From: Pseudoalteromonas piscicida
GTDB lineage: Bacteria > Pseudomonadota > Gammaproteobacteria > Enterobacterales > Alteromonadaceae
Length of the DNA stretch: 64,000 bases
Reading direction: 5' to 3'
Assembly: GCF_000238315.3 (NCBI RefSeq)
Contig: NZ_CP011924.1
Location: forward strand, 3,059,001-3,123,000
Below, in pieces: positions 27,564-37,576 of this stretch (its first letter is position 1; the number at the start of each line of letters is the position of its first letter). The position numbers and the translations under genes were made by a program. A model generated the notes under the pieces. It was not told where the DNA came from, searched no databases, and saw only the letters and a list, made by a program, of their open reading frames with translations.

Positions 27564-28190
27564 CTAAGCTAAAGCAGGTTTCGAGCGATAGTGCTGAATA
27601 CAACCTAATTGCGCCGCATTAGTCAGTAAAATCATCACAAACATCAACACGTGAGCGACGCTAACATGACCTAAGCTCAGTTCAGCAGCCAACCCAATTC
27701 CTCCCGCTAAAAACTGCAGTGAGAAATACCTAGCGCTTAAGTTAGAGACATCACCGCTTTTAATCGTTTTATAGGTTTGTGGCATGACTCGAATTGAACT
27801 CATCACTAGCCCTAAGTAAGTTAACGCATTTAATAACGCAGCAGCTTCGACGTTCTTTGCCAATAAAAGCCCAAATGGCAACGTCGACAAACCAAGCAAA
27901 AGTGCTAATTGATTACGCTGTTTCGAGCTTGCGTTGTACCGAATAAAATAATATAAAATAAGTGCACTTAAAGAGCCTGTAATAACAAAAGGTAGCACCA
28001 TAAAAAAACGTTCAAAGAAAACGTTGTAGGCAATAAAGTAAGAGCTTTGTGCAACACCAAAACTCATCATTAACAGTGATACACCTGACACACTGCGATT
28101 TTTACGGATCTTCCTAATCAAAGGAACAAAGCTTAAAACCAAAACGAAAGAAGAAACGATCGGTAAATATTCGCTCAATGCCAACTCCAA
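27564..28190 (-). CDS. PQ-loop/SWEET-like membrane protein
   Basis: 208 residues with about seven hydrophobic segments. Two related modules are visible: SFVPLIRKIRKNRSVSGVSL (about 20-39) and IRVMPQTYKTIKSGDVSNLS (about 133-152). Each contains the proline-turn of PQ-loop and SWEET transporters, the second with a true PQ pair. This family moves small solutes such as sugars or amino acids, or is of unknown role. No signal peptide. Transcribed alone, converging on the metalloprotease gene. Confidence 0.7.
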   Translation of the reverse strand: MELALSEYLPIVSSFVLVLSFVPLIRKIRKNRSVSGVSLLMMSFGVAQSSYFIAYNVFFERFFMVLPFVITGSLSALILYYFIRYNASSKQRNQLALLLGLSTLPFGLLLAKNVEAAALLNALTYLGLVMSSIRVMPQTYKTIKSGDVSNLSARYFSLQFLAGGIGLAAELSLGHVSVAHVLMFVMILLTNAAQLGCIQHYRSKPALA

Positions 28191-28389
28191 ATGTCTAAAT
28201 TGTTGCTAAGTTAAAGTGCTGTAAAACCTTTAAAAACACATTGTAAATTTATGATTTTTAAGGTTTTATTTTTGAAGGCGCGCATTTTAAGAGCTAACTT
28301 TTAAAATACAACTGGACGCCTAACATCCAACCTTGAATAGATGGCAAGGCTGGAATACAGGTGTATATAAATAAATACAAGGAATTACT

Positions 28390-29565
28390 ATGAAGTGGCT
28401 ATTCATTATACTTACTAGCATTGGCTTGAGCGGATGCAATTCCACTCACACCACTACAGCAGACATGAGACAGAAGGTAGATGTAACTTCTCTATTCAAC
28501 CACTCTCTTTTTGCGCTGAAATCAGTTCCTTCAGAACAACAAATCTTCACTTTACCTAAGCAAGAAGCAGAAGCTTTATTAACCTATGTTGAGCGGTTCA
28601 GAGGTAAAAATGTAACCAAAGACGAAATTCTTGGTAATTTCCTTCAGGCAAAAATTGGCCACTTTTCTTACGACGGTGAAACATTCATAGCCAGTGAATT
28701 GCTAAATCAGCAGTCCGGAAATTGCATTTCTCTAGCTATATTATCTCAGGCTTATGCCAATATTCTCGGTATTGAAACTAGTTACGCCAAAGTCGATAGC
28801 TTTCCAATCTATCAAAAAAATCAAAATTTCGTACTCACCTCAAGTCATTTTAAGACAAAACTAATTACACCAAAGGAAGAATTAGCAACTCTAAATAACA
28901 GACTTTCCTTTAGCGGAACTGTTGTTGATTATTTCCCTGAGCAGGATAGTGTATTCTCAGGGAATGCACAGTATGAAGATTTAGTCGCAAAGTTTTATAC
29001 CAATTTGGCCGTTTCCGCTTTGTTGGAAGCTGACTATGATATGAGTTATTCTTTATTGTCTGCTGCGCTCAAATACGCCCCAAGAGACGCTGAAGCTATC
29101 AATATTGCCGCACTGTTACATAAGCATGTTGGTGATAGAAATAGTGCGAAGCAAATCTATGATTATGCCTTCAACAATCACCTCACCAGCACCAATTTGT
29201 TATTGAATTACCTTAACTATATTCCCAAAGACCAAACTAATCTCAAGAATATGATCCTAGCGGAGCTTGAACAAAGCCCTACTTCCCCTTTCGATACCCT
29301 CTCGTTAGCTTCGAGCTACATAAAGCAACAGCGCTATAAAAAAGCCAAGGAGCTTATTGAACCTTTATTGTTGAATTATCATTACTTGCCGGAAGTTTAT
29401 GTCGAGCTCGGGAAAATTGCTTATTTAGAGCAAAGATACCAAACCGCATCTGAATACTTCGAGCAAGCAGTCAATAAGTCCAGAGAGCAGTATAAAAAGG
29501 ACCTATACACCGCCAAGCAAAAAATGTTGAACCATTTATTGGTTCGTAATGAGGATATAAAATAA
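28390..29565 (+). CDS. TPR-repeat lipoprotein with a transglutaminase-like domain
   Basis: 391 residues. The lipoprotein signal ends in a lipobox LSGC (Cys16), so it is anchored in the outer or inner membrane. Residues about 60-150 look like a transglutaminase-like fold with a possible catalytic Cys in SGNCISLAIL, but I see no clear His-Asp partner, so activity is uncertain. The C-terminal half (about 210-380) is a series of TPR helices (for example LPEVYVELGKIAYLEQRYQT). It may act as an assembly or scaffold lipoprotein. Preceded by an AAGGAA site; it ends about 200 bp before the secreted protease, with which it might be co-expressed. Confidence 0.7.
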   Translation: MKWLFIILTSIGLSGCNSTHTTTADMRQKVDVTSLFNHSLFALKSVPSEQQIFTLPKQEAEALLTYVERFRGKNVTKDEILGNFLQAKIGHFSYDGETFIASELLNQQSGNCISLAILSQAYANILGIETSYAKVDSFPIYQKNQNFVLTSSHFKTKLITPKEELATLNNRLSFSGTVVDYFPEQDSVFSGNAQYEDLVAKFYTNLAVSALLEADYDMSYSLLSAALKYAPRDAEAINIAALLHKHVGDRNSAKQIYDYAFNNHLTSTNLLLNYLNYIPKDQTNLKNMILAELEQSPTSPFDTLSLASSYIKQQRYKKAKELIEPLLLNYHYLPEVYVELGKIAYLEQRYQTASEYFEQAVNKSREQYKKDLYTAKQKMLNHLLVRNEDIK

Positions 29566-29776
29566 GGAATGACATAAGTTAAGTAAAACTTATGTTAAAA
29601 TAATATATATAAAACTTTACAAAATACATTATTGTTTCTATTTTGGTGTGTGGATGTTCAAAAAACATACCACCAACTAGTCGTGCTCAACAGTGCACCC
29701 AAGGCTTGGTTCGGTATTGAACGACGCCCAACTTTTTATCTCAAGTTGGATAACCACACACTCAAAAGGAATAACA

Positions 29777-31579
29777 ATGAAACGACACATTCTTGTCACA
29801 GCATTAGGTTTAGCATCTGGTATCGCGATGGCACAAGCGCCATTAACGGAAGCTCAGATGATGGAATATACCAGCAAAGCTAGCAAAGCAATGATTGGTA
29901 AAAAGTACGATCTCAACCTTCCACTTATTACTCAAAACAGTGCTAAAAATACTTCAACGTCTACACAGACCATTGTGCAAACGGTTTCACACCCAGATGC
30001 AAGCTACATCAAACTACACTTTAAGAACCTCAATCTTGCAAGCGGCGGTAAACTCGTTGTTCGCTCGGAGGATAGTGGCGAGCGCTATGAATATACCCAA
30101 GCAAACCTCCGCGCTGCAACAGTTGATCCAAACCTCGGCGATGACGGCGTTAAACAGTTTTCTGCTATGTCAGTCTCTGCTGATAAAGTCATCATTGAAT
30201 ATACCCCAGGCCAAGGCAATGCTGGCAAAACACCCGAAATCGATTTTTACTATCATGGTACTGAAGGACAAGCAACTGTTGAGGGCTTGACCGATGTGAC
30301 GCCCATGTCAACTTGTGGCGCAATGGAACGTAAAGACGTGCAGTGCTGGGCGCAATCGCACCCGGTGGAATTCGAGCGTTCACGTCCAGTCGCCAGACTG
30401 CTCATGAACGGCAGTGGTTTATGTACGGGTTGGCGCGTTGGTGCCGATAACCGCATGTTTACCAATAATCACTGTGTGGGATCAGCATCAGAGCTGGCGA
30501 ATACTGAGGTATGGTTTAACTATCAAAGCACGAGCTGTAACGGCAGCCAGCGCGAAACTGTGGTAAAGGTCACAGGCAAAGACTTCCTTAAAACAGATTA
30601 CACGCTAGATTATACGCTGTTTACCATCAATGATTTCGCTAAGGCCCAGCCGTTTGGTTACTTTGGCTTAGATGTGCGTAATCCATCGCAGGGCGAGCGT
30701 ATTTACATACCTCAGCATGGTTCAGGTAACCCTAAAGAGCTGTCGATTGAGTCTGATCAAGACACCAATGGACTATGCTCTGTGAACCAAGCAACGGCGA
30801 ATGGTCGAGGTACTGGTACAGATATAGGCTATTACTGCGACACTATTGGTGGCTCATCAGGTTCACCAGTACTTGCAGCCTCAACCAATAATGTTGTTGC
30901 GCTACACCACTTAGGTGGATGTACCAATAAAGGCGCTAAAATTAGCTTAATTTGGCCTCAGGTTTCGACTCACTTTGGTGGCCAAATTCCTGTTGGTGAT
31001 AACGGCACGACCGATCCATTGCCTGTTGCGTTATTTACTTACAGCTGTAATGACCTAAGCTGCAGCTTCGATGGTTCAGGATCTAGTTCACCAAATGGTT
31101 CTATTACACAGCATAGTTGGCAGTTTGGTGACGGCGCATCCGCTTCAGGTGCGCAAACTTCACATAGCTTCACAAACTCTGGCAGCTATACCGTAGAACT
31201 CACCGTGACAGATAGTAATGGCGACACCGCGTCAACAACACAACAAGTTGCCGTGACGCTACCAGGTGAAGAGCAAAAGCTTATCAAAGGAGTTGCAAAA
31301 ACGGGGCTTTCTGGAGCGAGAAACAGTGAGATATTCTTCTATTATGATGCACCTGCAGGCGCGAATACAGTGACATTTTACACAAGCGGTGGCACTGGTG
31401 ATGCTGATATGTACGTGCTCAAAGGCACAGAACCCACAACCAGTAATTGGACTTGTCGCCCTTATCGCTCTGGCAATACTGAATCTTGCAGCCTCAATGA
31501 AGGGGCTGGGCGTTATTGGGTGATGATCCGCGGATATAATGCATACTCAGGTTTGCAAATCGTAGCAGATCACAACTAG
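29777..31579 (+). CDS. Secreted trypsin-like serine protease with PKD and pre-peptidase C-terminal domains
   Basis: 600 residues from the ATG at 29777 (AAAAGGA site; signal peptide MKRHILVTALGLASGIAMAQ). The catalytic triad is visible as TNNHCVG (His), DYTLFTIND (Asp) and GGSSGSPV (Ser), within a trypsin-like domain at about 140-400. Cysteines around it suggest disulfides. A PKD domain (about 415-495, ends VTDSNGDTAS) and a PPC domain (about 500-600, GDADMYVLKG...RYWVMIRGY) follow; both are typical of exported marine proteases and are often removed or used for substrate binding. Very likely secreted by the type II system. A strong terminator follows. Confidence 0.9.
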   Translation: MKRHILVTALGLASGIAMAQAPLTEAQMMEYTSKASKAMIGKKYDLNLPLITQNSAKNTSTSTQTIVQTVSHPDASYIKLHFKNLNLASGGKLVVRSEDSGERYEYTQANLRAATVDPNLGDDGVKQFSAMSVSADKVIIEYTPGQGNAGKTPEIDFYYHGTEGQATVEGLTDVTPMSTCGAMERKDVQCWAQSHPVEFERSRPVARLLMNGSGLCTGWRVGADNRMFTNNHCVGSASELANTEVWFNYQSTSCNGSQRETVVKVTGKDFLKTDYTLDYTLFTINDFAKAQPFGYFGLDVRNPSQGERIYIPQHGSGNPKELSIESDQDTNGLCSVNQATANGRGTGTDIGYYCDTIGGSSGSPVLAASTNNVVALHHLGGCTNKGAKISLIWPQVSTHFGGQIPVGDNGTTDPLPVALFTYSCNDLSCSFDGSGSSSPNGSITQHSWQFGDGASASGAQTSHSFTNSGSYTVELTVTDSNGDTASTTQQVAVTLPGEEQKLIKGVAKTGLSGARNSEIFFYYDAPAGANTVTFYTSGGTGDADMYVLKGTEPTTSNWTCRPYRSGNTESCSLNEGAGRYWVMIRGYNAYSGLQIVADHN

Positions 31580-31610
31580 CCAAACTTCGAATAAACAAAC
31601 TGAATGATTT

Positions 31611-31634
31611 GCGGGGGCTCGCCCCCGCTTTTTT
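31611..31634 (+). terminator. Intrinsic terminator after the secreted protease
   Basis: GCGGGGGC-TC-GCCCCCGC followed by TTTTTT: an 8-bp GC-rich stem with a T-run, ideal for plus-strand termination. Confidence 0.9.
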
Positions 31635-31656
31635 GATAGCAATCTTCAGCGATTAC

Positions 31657-34470
31657 CTACAACTCATACCAAACACTAAACCAAACACGGTTTTCATTGG
31701 TCATGTTACGCCCCTCTATACGACCCACTCCAGCACTAAACTGCAGATCGGTTAATCCTGCGGGAGCAAAATCAGCGGCCTTGTCTAATATCACTCGAGA
31801 CAAAGGTAAGCGCATCTTAATACCGTAATTTTGCCCAATTACTTCTCCTTCTAACTGATGCTGCTTATAAAATAACTTAGGTTTACCCTGCTGCCATGAA
31901 GTTGCAAATTCATAGCCTAAATAGCGGCTTCCCGTAGCAAATAGATGCGGTAACATAGGTTCGCTGACAGCATGTAAACTGTTACTAATGCTAGTGCTGG
32001 TAAGCGCTCCACCACCCACAGATAGAGGCAATTCGCTGCTGTAGCGGCTATCGACCGATGCGTAGAATGGAATTTGCCATGCTTTAGCGAACAGATTCAC
32101 CTGATAATCAAAACCATCTAATTCACCTAGCCACTGAGCTGCAGAGACTTGCAATGCTACACCATGCTGCTGAGTATCCCACATTGCACGACCGTTAAAG
32201 CCATAACGCCCGCCGTTCCATGTCTTTTCACCATGTTGCACACGAATAACACCCAATTCGGGAGCGAGGTAGTTCAACGCTTCACCAAAACGATAGCTAG
32301 ATGACAAGGCAAATTGCTTAAAGCTGCTCTCATTCGAGGTATTAGCTTGTGGCGAGCGAGACTGCTTATCCGCTTCTAGCTCTTGATATCCAGCATCAAA
32401 CGTCGTTTTCCAGTTTTCATGACGATATTCAAGTTGGGCAAATGCGCCCATCAACGCGCCATTATTCATACTTTTCTCGGCTCCAAGCTGCCAAGCAAGT
32501 TGGCGCAGCACATCCTGCCCTTTTAGTGACACGCCCAAACTATCAAAGGAGGCGCTATTTAATGCGCCAGATAAGGCGATAGAATAAGACTGTTCGAACA
32601 CAGAATAATCAGAACTGGGCAGCACAGTTTGGTCTATCTTAGCCGCAGGTAATTGATGGGGATGCAGCTCTTTTTGTTCCGCCTCATCCACTTGCTCCAA
32701 CACGCTCACAGTGCGCCAAGCCGGAGAAACTATTTTGTTAACCTTAACACCTTCAGGGGTCGCATAGCTCACCAGTAACTGCTGTGAATGGGTAATAATT
32801 TGCTCAAGCGGTTTAGCACTTGCAGGTAAGGTCTCAAGTACTTTACTTTCCACATCATAACGCATCACCGCTAAGTGGCCTGCGACTCCGGAAATAAAGT
32901 ACAGCTTGTCATCATCATGAGACCAAGTTAACCCCGAAAGGTATTGATGTGACTTGGGTAAGTAGACGATTTCGGTTGTATCGTGGCTAAGATCTTTAAC
33001 AACAAGCTGCCAGCGTTTATTAGGAGTAACATGCACATAAGCTAATGTCGTCTTTTTATTAGAAAGCACGGGAAAGTCATGGACATCACCAAGCTTACTT
33101 GTGGTGATTGGCGCTTGCTTGCCTGAGTCCAACTCCATGATCACTAGCTGTGAGTAACCCAAACGGGACACCTCCGCAATAACGGTATTAGCATCAACAA
33201 TACTAAAGCGGCGAATACCCGCGCCTTCGGTTAGTTGTTTAGGCTTTCCAGTACCAACTTTCCAGACAAATAAATCATTAATAAAGCTATCGTCTGCATC
33301 CGGCGTTTTTGCAACGAAGTAAATATGGCTGTCATTCAGCCATTGGGGGTAATAGATACCAGCAAAATTATGAGCATTAAGCTGCGCGAGTCGCTTCTTT
33401 GGAAAGACTTCAGGTGCGATATCCACAATATCTTTAGGATCGGCATTTAATATCGCTTCATTGCGCTTATTAAATTGCTCAATGGCTTCTACATTTTCTT
33501 TGCTTTCGTAGATATTGAGTATGACTTGGCGTTTACGATTTTGCTCTACCACCAAAAACTGACTGCCATCTGGAGAGAACGCGATATCTCGAGCAGCATA
33601 CGCAAACTGCTGCCAAAGTTCACTCTGTGTCGGGATCAAGGCTTTCTCTTGCTGCATGGCCTGATAGCTATATTCAACAATAAAGCGACGATATAACTGG
33701 CTGGCTGGCGCTCCAAAAGCCCCACTAAATGCGGTTTCAAAACTGCGAGATTCCACCGCCTGCACTCTTGTCCACACGGCATCTAACGTCTGTGCGCCAT
33801 AATTATCCTCAAGCCATGCTAGAAAACGTACGCCGACTAAGTACGCCATGGAATTGGAAAGATAAGACTTGTCGCCATCATCTAAAGCGCTATAGGTCGG
33901 TAATGCGCCTTGCTGCGCGTAATAACGCACAATGCTCTCACTATAGTTATCGTACAAACGTCCTCGCCCCGTTAATCTAGACTCCAGCAAGGTCGCATAG
34001 CCTTCGCTGACCCAACGCGGTAATACCGCATCGAGCAAGTCGGTAATATCGTGCCAATCTCTGAGATGTTGTCGCCATTGGTTACGGCTAGGCTGTGATA
34101 GATGAACGAGATGAATATATTCGTGCAAAATGAGCAACTGCTGCCAACTGGTGTTATTTGCGATGACGGAATCAGCTTGAGGCGGCGTTGCTTGCAGTGC
34201 CATCATTGGTTTATCTGTGCTGGGTAATGCAAAGCCATTGGCCGCATTTTCTGGATCGTAAATAATCACATCAGCACGTTCACTCAAGGCTCTACCTTGT
34301 TGTGCCAGCACTTTATCTCGCACTACCTCCAGCTCATTTGCTGCAGAATACGCCCATTGCTGAAGCGACTGAGGATAATGCACATTGAAGTTTTCAGTTT
34401 TGATGGTTTGCCACTTAGCCTGTAAACCAAAGCTAGTAAAAGCAACAAAAATTATCAGTAGCGCTCGCAT
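31657..34470 (-). CDS. Envelope gluzincin metallopeptidase with beta-propeller and outer-membrane-like C-terminus
   Basis: 937 residues with a signal peptide (MRALLIIFVAFTSFGLQA). The zinc site HEYIH (His116, Glu117, His120) is followed 36 residues on by SEGYA (Glu156) as third ligand, the gluzincin pattern. Residues about 280-620 carry repeats typical of a TolB/DPP-like beta-propeller (SPDGSQFLVVEQ, WLNDSHIYFVAK, WSHDDDKLYFIS). The last 300 residues read as amphipathic beta strands and end in WFSVWYEL, suggesting an outer-membrane barrel or surface domain. Peptidase with tethered propeller; substrate unknown. Transcribed alone. Confidence 0.8.
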   Translation of the reverse strand: MRALLIIFVAFTSFGLQAKWQTIKTENFNVHYPQSLQQWAYSAANELEVVRDKVLAQQGRALSERADVIIYDPENAANGFALPSTDKPMMALQATPPQADSVIANNTSWQQLLILHEYIHLVHLSQPSRNQWRQHLRDWHDITDLLDAVLPRWVSEGYATLLESRLTGRGRLYDNYSESIVRYYAQQGALPTYSALDDGDKSYLSNSMAYLVGVRFLAWLEDNYGAQTLDAVWTRVQAVESRSFETAFSGAFGAPASQLYRRFIVEYSYQAMQQEKALIPTQSELWQQFAYAARDIAFSPDGSQFLVVEQNRKRQVILNIYESKENVEAIEQFNKRNEAILNADPKDIVDIAPEVFPKKRLAQLNAHNFAGIYYPQWLNDSHIYFVAKTPDADDSFINDLFVWKVGTGKPKQLTEGAGIRRFSIVDANTVIAEVSRLGYSQLVIMELDSGKQAPITTSKLGDVHDFPVLSNKKTTLAYVHVTPNKRWQLVVKDLSHDTTEIVYLPKSHQYLSGLTWSHDDDKLYFISGVAGHLAVMRYDVESKVLETLPASAKPLEQIITHSQQLLVSYATPEGVKVNKIVSPAWRTVSVLEQVDEAEQKELHPHQLPAAKIDQTVLPSSDYSVFEQSYSIALSGALNSASFDSLGVSLKGQDVLRQLAWQLGAEKSMNNGALMGAFAQLEYRHENWKTTFDAGYQELEADKQSRSPQANTSNESSFKQFALSSSYRFGEALNYLAPELGVIRVQHGEKTWNGGRYGFNGRAMWDTQQHGVALQVSAAQWLGELDGFDYQVNLFAKAWQIPFYASVDSRYSSELPLSVGGGALTSTSISNSLHAVSEPMLPHLFATGSRYLGYEFATSWQQGKPKLFYKQHQLEGEVIGQNYGIKMRLPLSRVILDKAADFAPAGLTDLQFSAGVGRIEGRNMTNENRVWFSVWYEL

Positions 34471-34622
34471 TACCTTTCCTAAATAAATTCAGTTGCGCTA
34501 GCTTAACAAGAGATGTAAAGAAAAAGTGTGCTTTTTAGTAACAATTTCTTGCGCACGTTACACCTTAAAACGTCTATTTTGAGGCAAGCAAGATATGAGT
34601 TGCTCTAAGTGCACGTAATTTT

Positions 34623-34859
34623 TCAGTGCTTTTGTGGCTGTGCGAGGGTGATAAACAGGCTAAGTACCCCTAGTGACACAGCAAACACAAAAAATACCAC
34701 GGTTGAACTCAACCCAGCCTGCCATTTTGCCGCAGCGATTAAACCCGCGCTCAATAACACCGCCAACTTTGCCTTGGTATGTGCATGTGGGTTGAATGAT
34801 TTGGAGTAGCTATACGCCATAAAGATAAAGCCGCTGGCCAACAGATAAGTGACTAACAT
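34623..34859 (-). CDS. Small membrane protein under a Fur box
   Basis: 78 residues with a strong AAGGAG site six bases before the ATG. Three hydrophobic segments (about 2-17, 31-46, 52-73), with a His/Lys-containing loop (SFNPHAHTKAK) between the first two. The length and the W-G pattern recall DUF3325-like iron-associated membrane proteins, but the match is weak. A Fur box 40 bp upstream implies induction under iron starvation, so a role in iron uptake is likely. No TonB receptor gene is beside it. Confidence 0.65.
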   Translation of the reverse strand: MLVTYLLASGFIFMAYSYSKSFNPHAHTKAKLAVLLSAGLIAAAKWQAGLSSTVVFFVFAVSLGVLSLFITLAQPQKH

Positions 34860-34900
34860 GGTAGCTCCTTGCCAAGGTTTTGAAGGAACTTTAATTATAT

Positions 34901-34919
34901 GCTAATGATAATTATTATC
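34901..34919 (-). promoter_or_regulatory. Fur box upstream of the small membrane protein gene
   Basis: GCTAATGATAATTATTATC matches 16 of 19 positions of GATAATGATAATCATTATC. It lies between the end of the histidine kinase gene and the start of the small gene, so it can only control the latter. Confidence 0.75.
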
Positions 34920-36189
34920 AACAAGGTAAAGTGATTTTTATTAATCCACCTGGGTCGGTGTTGTGACAACTCAGTTGTCCATCGTGTAACTCCACAATGG
35001 TGCGACTAAAGGTTAACCCTATTCCCTGCCCACCTTCTTTGGTGGAATAGAAAGGTGTAAGCATGTTATCTAGGTTGGCAAAGCCTGGGCCATTGTCTTG
35101 CACATCAATCACCGCTTGTTGCTGCTGATAATAAGCATGTAGGGTCAACTTGGCATTTTCACCACAGGCCTCAATGGCATTTTTAATTAAGTTAATCAGC
35201 ACTTGCTCAATTAAAGCTTTATCAAGATTGAGCGTATTCACGGTGCAATTTACTTGGATGTCGGTATCCTCAAATAGCGCAGCAACAGAAGACAGTAACA
35301 GCATGATAGAGACAGACTCACGATCTAACCTTGGGGTTTGCGTAACCTTAGCGTATTGGCTCACAAATTGTTGTAAATGCTGGCAACGCTGACCAATAAC
35401 ACTTAGCGCATGCTGCTCTTTTTCGTCCTTTGCTCTTGCCAATAAGGTTTGCGCTAAGGAGCTTACGGGTGTCAAACTGTTGTGGATCTCATGGCTTATT
35501 ACTCGGATTAAATGTTGCCAAGCTGCCAGCTCCTTTTTACGTAATGCCTTAGTGATATCGAGTGCGACAAGTAAGGAAAACCGCTTACCTTCTTGAAAGA
35601 ATTCACTGCTTTGCAGCTGCCACCGAGATTGCTGCGCTGTGTCTGCAAAATGCCAGTGATTATCTTGTTGCACAAGCCCAAACTGAGCCGCGCTTATTCC
35701 CTTACACTCTAACCAAGGGCGATGGTAAAGCAACTCAAATGCCCCATTGGCGTAGGCAAGTTTGAGTTTTTCGTCAAACATCATAATAGGCGTATTAAGG
35801 CTGTCTATTAGCTGATAAATGATAAATTGCTGACTATGATAGCGGCGCTTTTGACTGTGCAGCTGTGCACTTAAGGCCAGCAAGCGCTGTTCAAACTCAG
35901 CTACCACGCCCGCTGTATAATGTGGCTTAATGGTTTGAGTAAAATCACTTTGTGCAATCGCTTCTAGCTGCCAATTAGCACGCATAGCAATACGTTTAAG
36001 ATGAGACAACAGTATTTGTTGTAGCCTGCCCAATAACCCCAGCACACTCACCGATACGGCAGCCACCCACGTTACCTCAAGCTGTAATTGCAGAAGCAGC
36101 AAAGTCAGTAAAACCGTACAGCTAATGGTCAACAGCGTACAGTAGGCCCCAAGTCGCCACTCGGCGCTAGCCAGATGTTTTAAGACCAT
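34918..36189 (-). CDS. Sensor histidine kinase, NtrY-like
   Basis: 423 residues from the ATG at 36189. The longer upstream frame overlaps the regulator gene too far to be used. Two TMs at about 12-50, a PAS-like middle domain (about 105-200, containing NTPIMMFDEKLKLAYANGAF), then the phospho-acceptor helix with H-box ISHEIHNSLTPV (about 222-233), N-box NLIKNAIEAC and G-boxes DNGPGF and GGQGIGLTFS. This architecture matches NtrY-type kinases that pair with sigma-54 activators. It overlaps the regulator gene by about 23 bp, so the two are translationally coupled. The signal is unknown. Confidence 0.88.
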   Translation of the reverse strand: MVLKHLASAEWRLGAYCTLLTISCTVLLTLLLLQLQLEVTWVAAVSVSVLGLLGRLQQILLSHLKRIAMRANWQLEAIAQSDFTQTIKPHYTAGVVAEFEQRLLALSAQLHSQKRRYHSQQFIIYQLIDSLNTPIMMFDEKLKLAYANGAFELLYHRPWLECKGISAAQFGLVQQDNHWHFADTAQQSRWQLQSSEFFQEGKRFSLLVALDITKALRKKELAAWQHLIRVISHEIHNSLTPVSSLAQTLLARAKDEKEQHALSVIGQRCQHLQQFVSQYAKVTQTPRLDRESVSIMLLLSSVAALFEDTDIQVNCTVNTLNLDKALIEQVLINLIKNAIEACGENAKLTLHAYYQQQQAVIDVQDNGPGFANLDNMLTPFYSTKEGGQGIGLTFSRTIVELHDGQLSCHNTDPGGLIKITLPC

Positions 36190-37516
36190 ATTTTTCCAAA
36201 CGCCGATAAAGAGAAGAAGCCGTGAGCCCAAGTCTTTTAGCAGCTTCTGCGACATTGCCTTGAGCACGTTGCATCGCTTGCTCCACCATTTCTTGCTCCA
36301 CTTGTTGCAAGGTCTTACTTGGCGTATCACTGGTCACTTTAGGTGCAGCGGTAAAGCGTAGTTGGCAATCACTGAGCTCAATCTGCAAGCCCTCCGCCAT
36401 TAACACGGCACGCTCCATGACGTGACTTAACTCACGCACATTGCCGGGCCAAGCGTGTTCAATCAACGCAGCTTTAGCCGCTGGGCTAAGTTCACGAATT
36501 GGCTCACCATGCTGCGCACAAAACTTAGCGACAAAATACTCAGCCAACGGCACGATATCGCCAAAACGCTCGGCGAGCCTCGGCACTTCAATCACAATCG
36601 TGTTGATGCGATATAACAAGTCTTCTCGGAACTCACCAGCTTTCACTAAAGCGTCTAGATTGGTATTGGTTGCGCAAATAAGGCGGCAATCCGCTTGTTG
36701 CGTCTGACTGCCACCCACAACTTCATAACTGCCATTTTCCAGCACCCGCAGTAATTTTGCTTGTAGAGGCAATGGAATAGTCGCAACTTCATCCAAAAAT
36801 AATGTGCCCTGCTTTGCCATCGCAAAACGACCAACACGATGCTGCTTTGCATCTGTAAACGCCCCTTTGCTGTGACCAAACATCTCACTTTCGAATAATG
36901 ACTCTGGCACTGCGCCCATATTCACCTCAACCCAAGGTCCTGCTGAACGATTAGACTGTTGGTGTAACCACTGAGCGAAATGACTTTTGCCCGCGCCACT
37001 TGGCCCAGTAAGCAGCACCCGAGCATCGGTTTTTGCTACTTTAGCAAGCTGCTTATATAAAGATTGCATCGCCTGAGAGCGCCATTGAAACGCGCCGCGC
37101 TCACTGTGTTTTGCTACGATACTCGCTTGCTTTAATGATATTTTGAGTTGTTGCTGCACGGCTTGCAGCAGCTGCTGATTGTCCCACGGCTTTTCGATAA
37201 AGTCGCTCGCACCAAGCTGCATTGCGGACACCGCTAACGCGACATTTCCCCAACCGGTAATACAGATCACAGGCACATTAAGGTTGGAGTCACGTAGCCA
37301 GCGCAAAAAGTCCAATCCTTCATTGCCTGAAGTGGTATCGCGGGAGAAGTTCATATCGAGCAAGGCTAATGACACTTGCTTAGCGCTGAGCAGTGGTTTG
37401 GCAAGCTCTAAGGTTGCCGCCTCAATTACATTGAAACCTTGGTCTTCTAAAAAGAATACAGCGCTGAGGCGTACTTCGGCGTTATCGTCAATAACCAGTA
37501 TTGTGGACTTTTCCAT
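36167..37516 (-). CDS. Sigma-54-dependent response regulator, NtrC family
   Basis: 449 residues. Receiver domain (about 5-120) with phospho-acceptor Asp in LALLDMNFS and Lys in IEKPW. The AAA+ domain (about 145-370) has Walker A TGPSGAGKSH, the sigma-54 contact loop GAFTDA and Walker B TLFLDEVA. The C-terminal Fis-type helix-turn-helix (about 405-449) ends NVAEAAKRLGLTASSLYRRL. It activates sigma-54 promoters when phosphorylated by the kinase encoded just after it. The sigma-54 promoter and tandem sites before the ABC efflux operon at 24.7 kb are good candidate targets; that link is inference. Confidence 0.92.
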   Translation of the reverse strand: MEKSTILVIDDNAEVRLSAVFFLEDQGFNVIEAATLELAKPLLSAKQVSLALLDMNFSRDTTSGNEGLDFLRWLRDSNLNVPVICITGWGNVALAVSAMQLGASDFIEKPWDNQQLLQAVQQQLKISLKQASIVAKHSERGAFQWRSQAMQSLYKQLAKVAKTDARVLLTGPSGAGKSHFAQWLHQQSNRSAGPWVEVNMGAVPESLFESEMFGHSKGAFTDAKQHRVGRFAMAKQGTLFLDEVATIPLPLQAKLLRVLENGSYEVVGGSQTQQADCRLICATNTNLDALVKAGEFREDLLYRINTIVIEVPRLAERFGDIVPLAEYFVAKFCAQHGEPIRELSPAAKAALIEHAWPGNVRELSHVMERAVLMAEGLQIELSDCQLRFTAAPKVTSDTPSKTLQQVEQEMVEQAMQRAQGNVAEAAKRLGLTASSLYRRLEKYGLKTSG

Positions 37517-37545
37517 AGGGAGAATTTTTATTCTTATGGGTTTCA

Positions 37546-37566
37546 GCGGAGCAAGGTGTGCTCCGC
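37546..37566. terminator. Hairpin between the mutarotase and regulator genes
   Basis: GCGGAGCA-AGGTG-TGCTCCGC is an 8-bp stem just after the mutarotase stop. There is no T-run, so it may be an attenuator or an RNA end-protecting hairpin rather than a full terminator. Confidence 0.4.
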
Positions 37567-37576
37567 GAATATGAAA

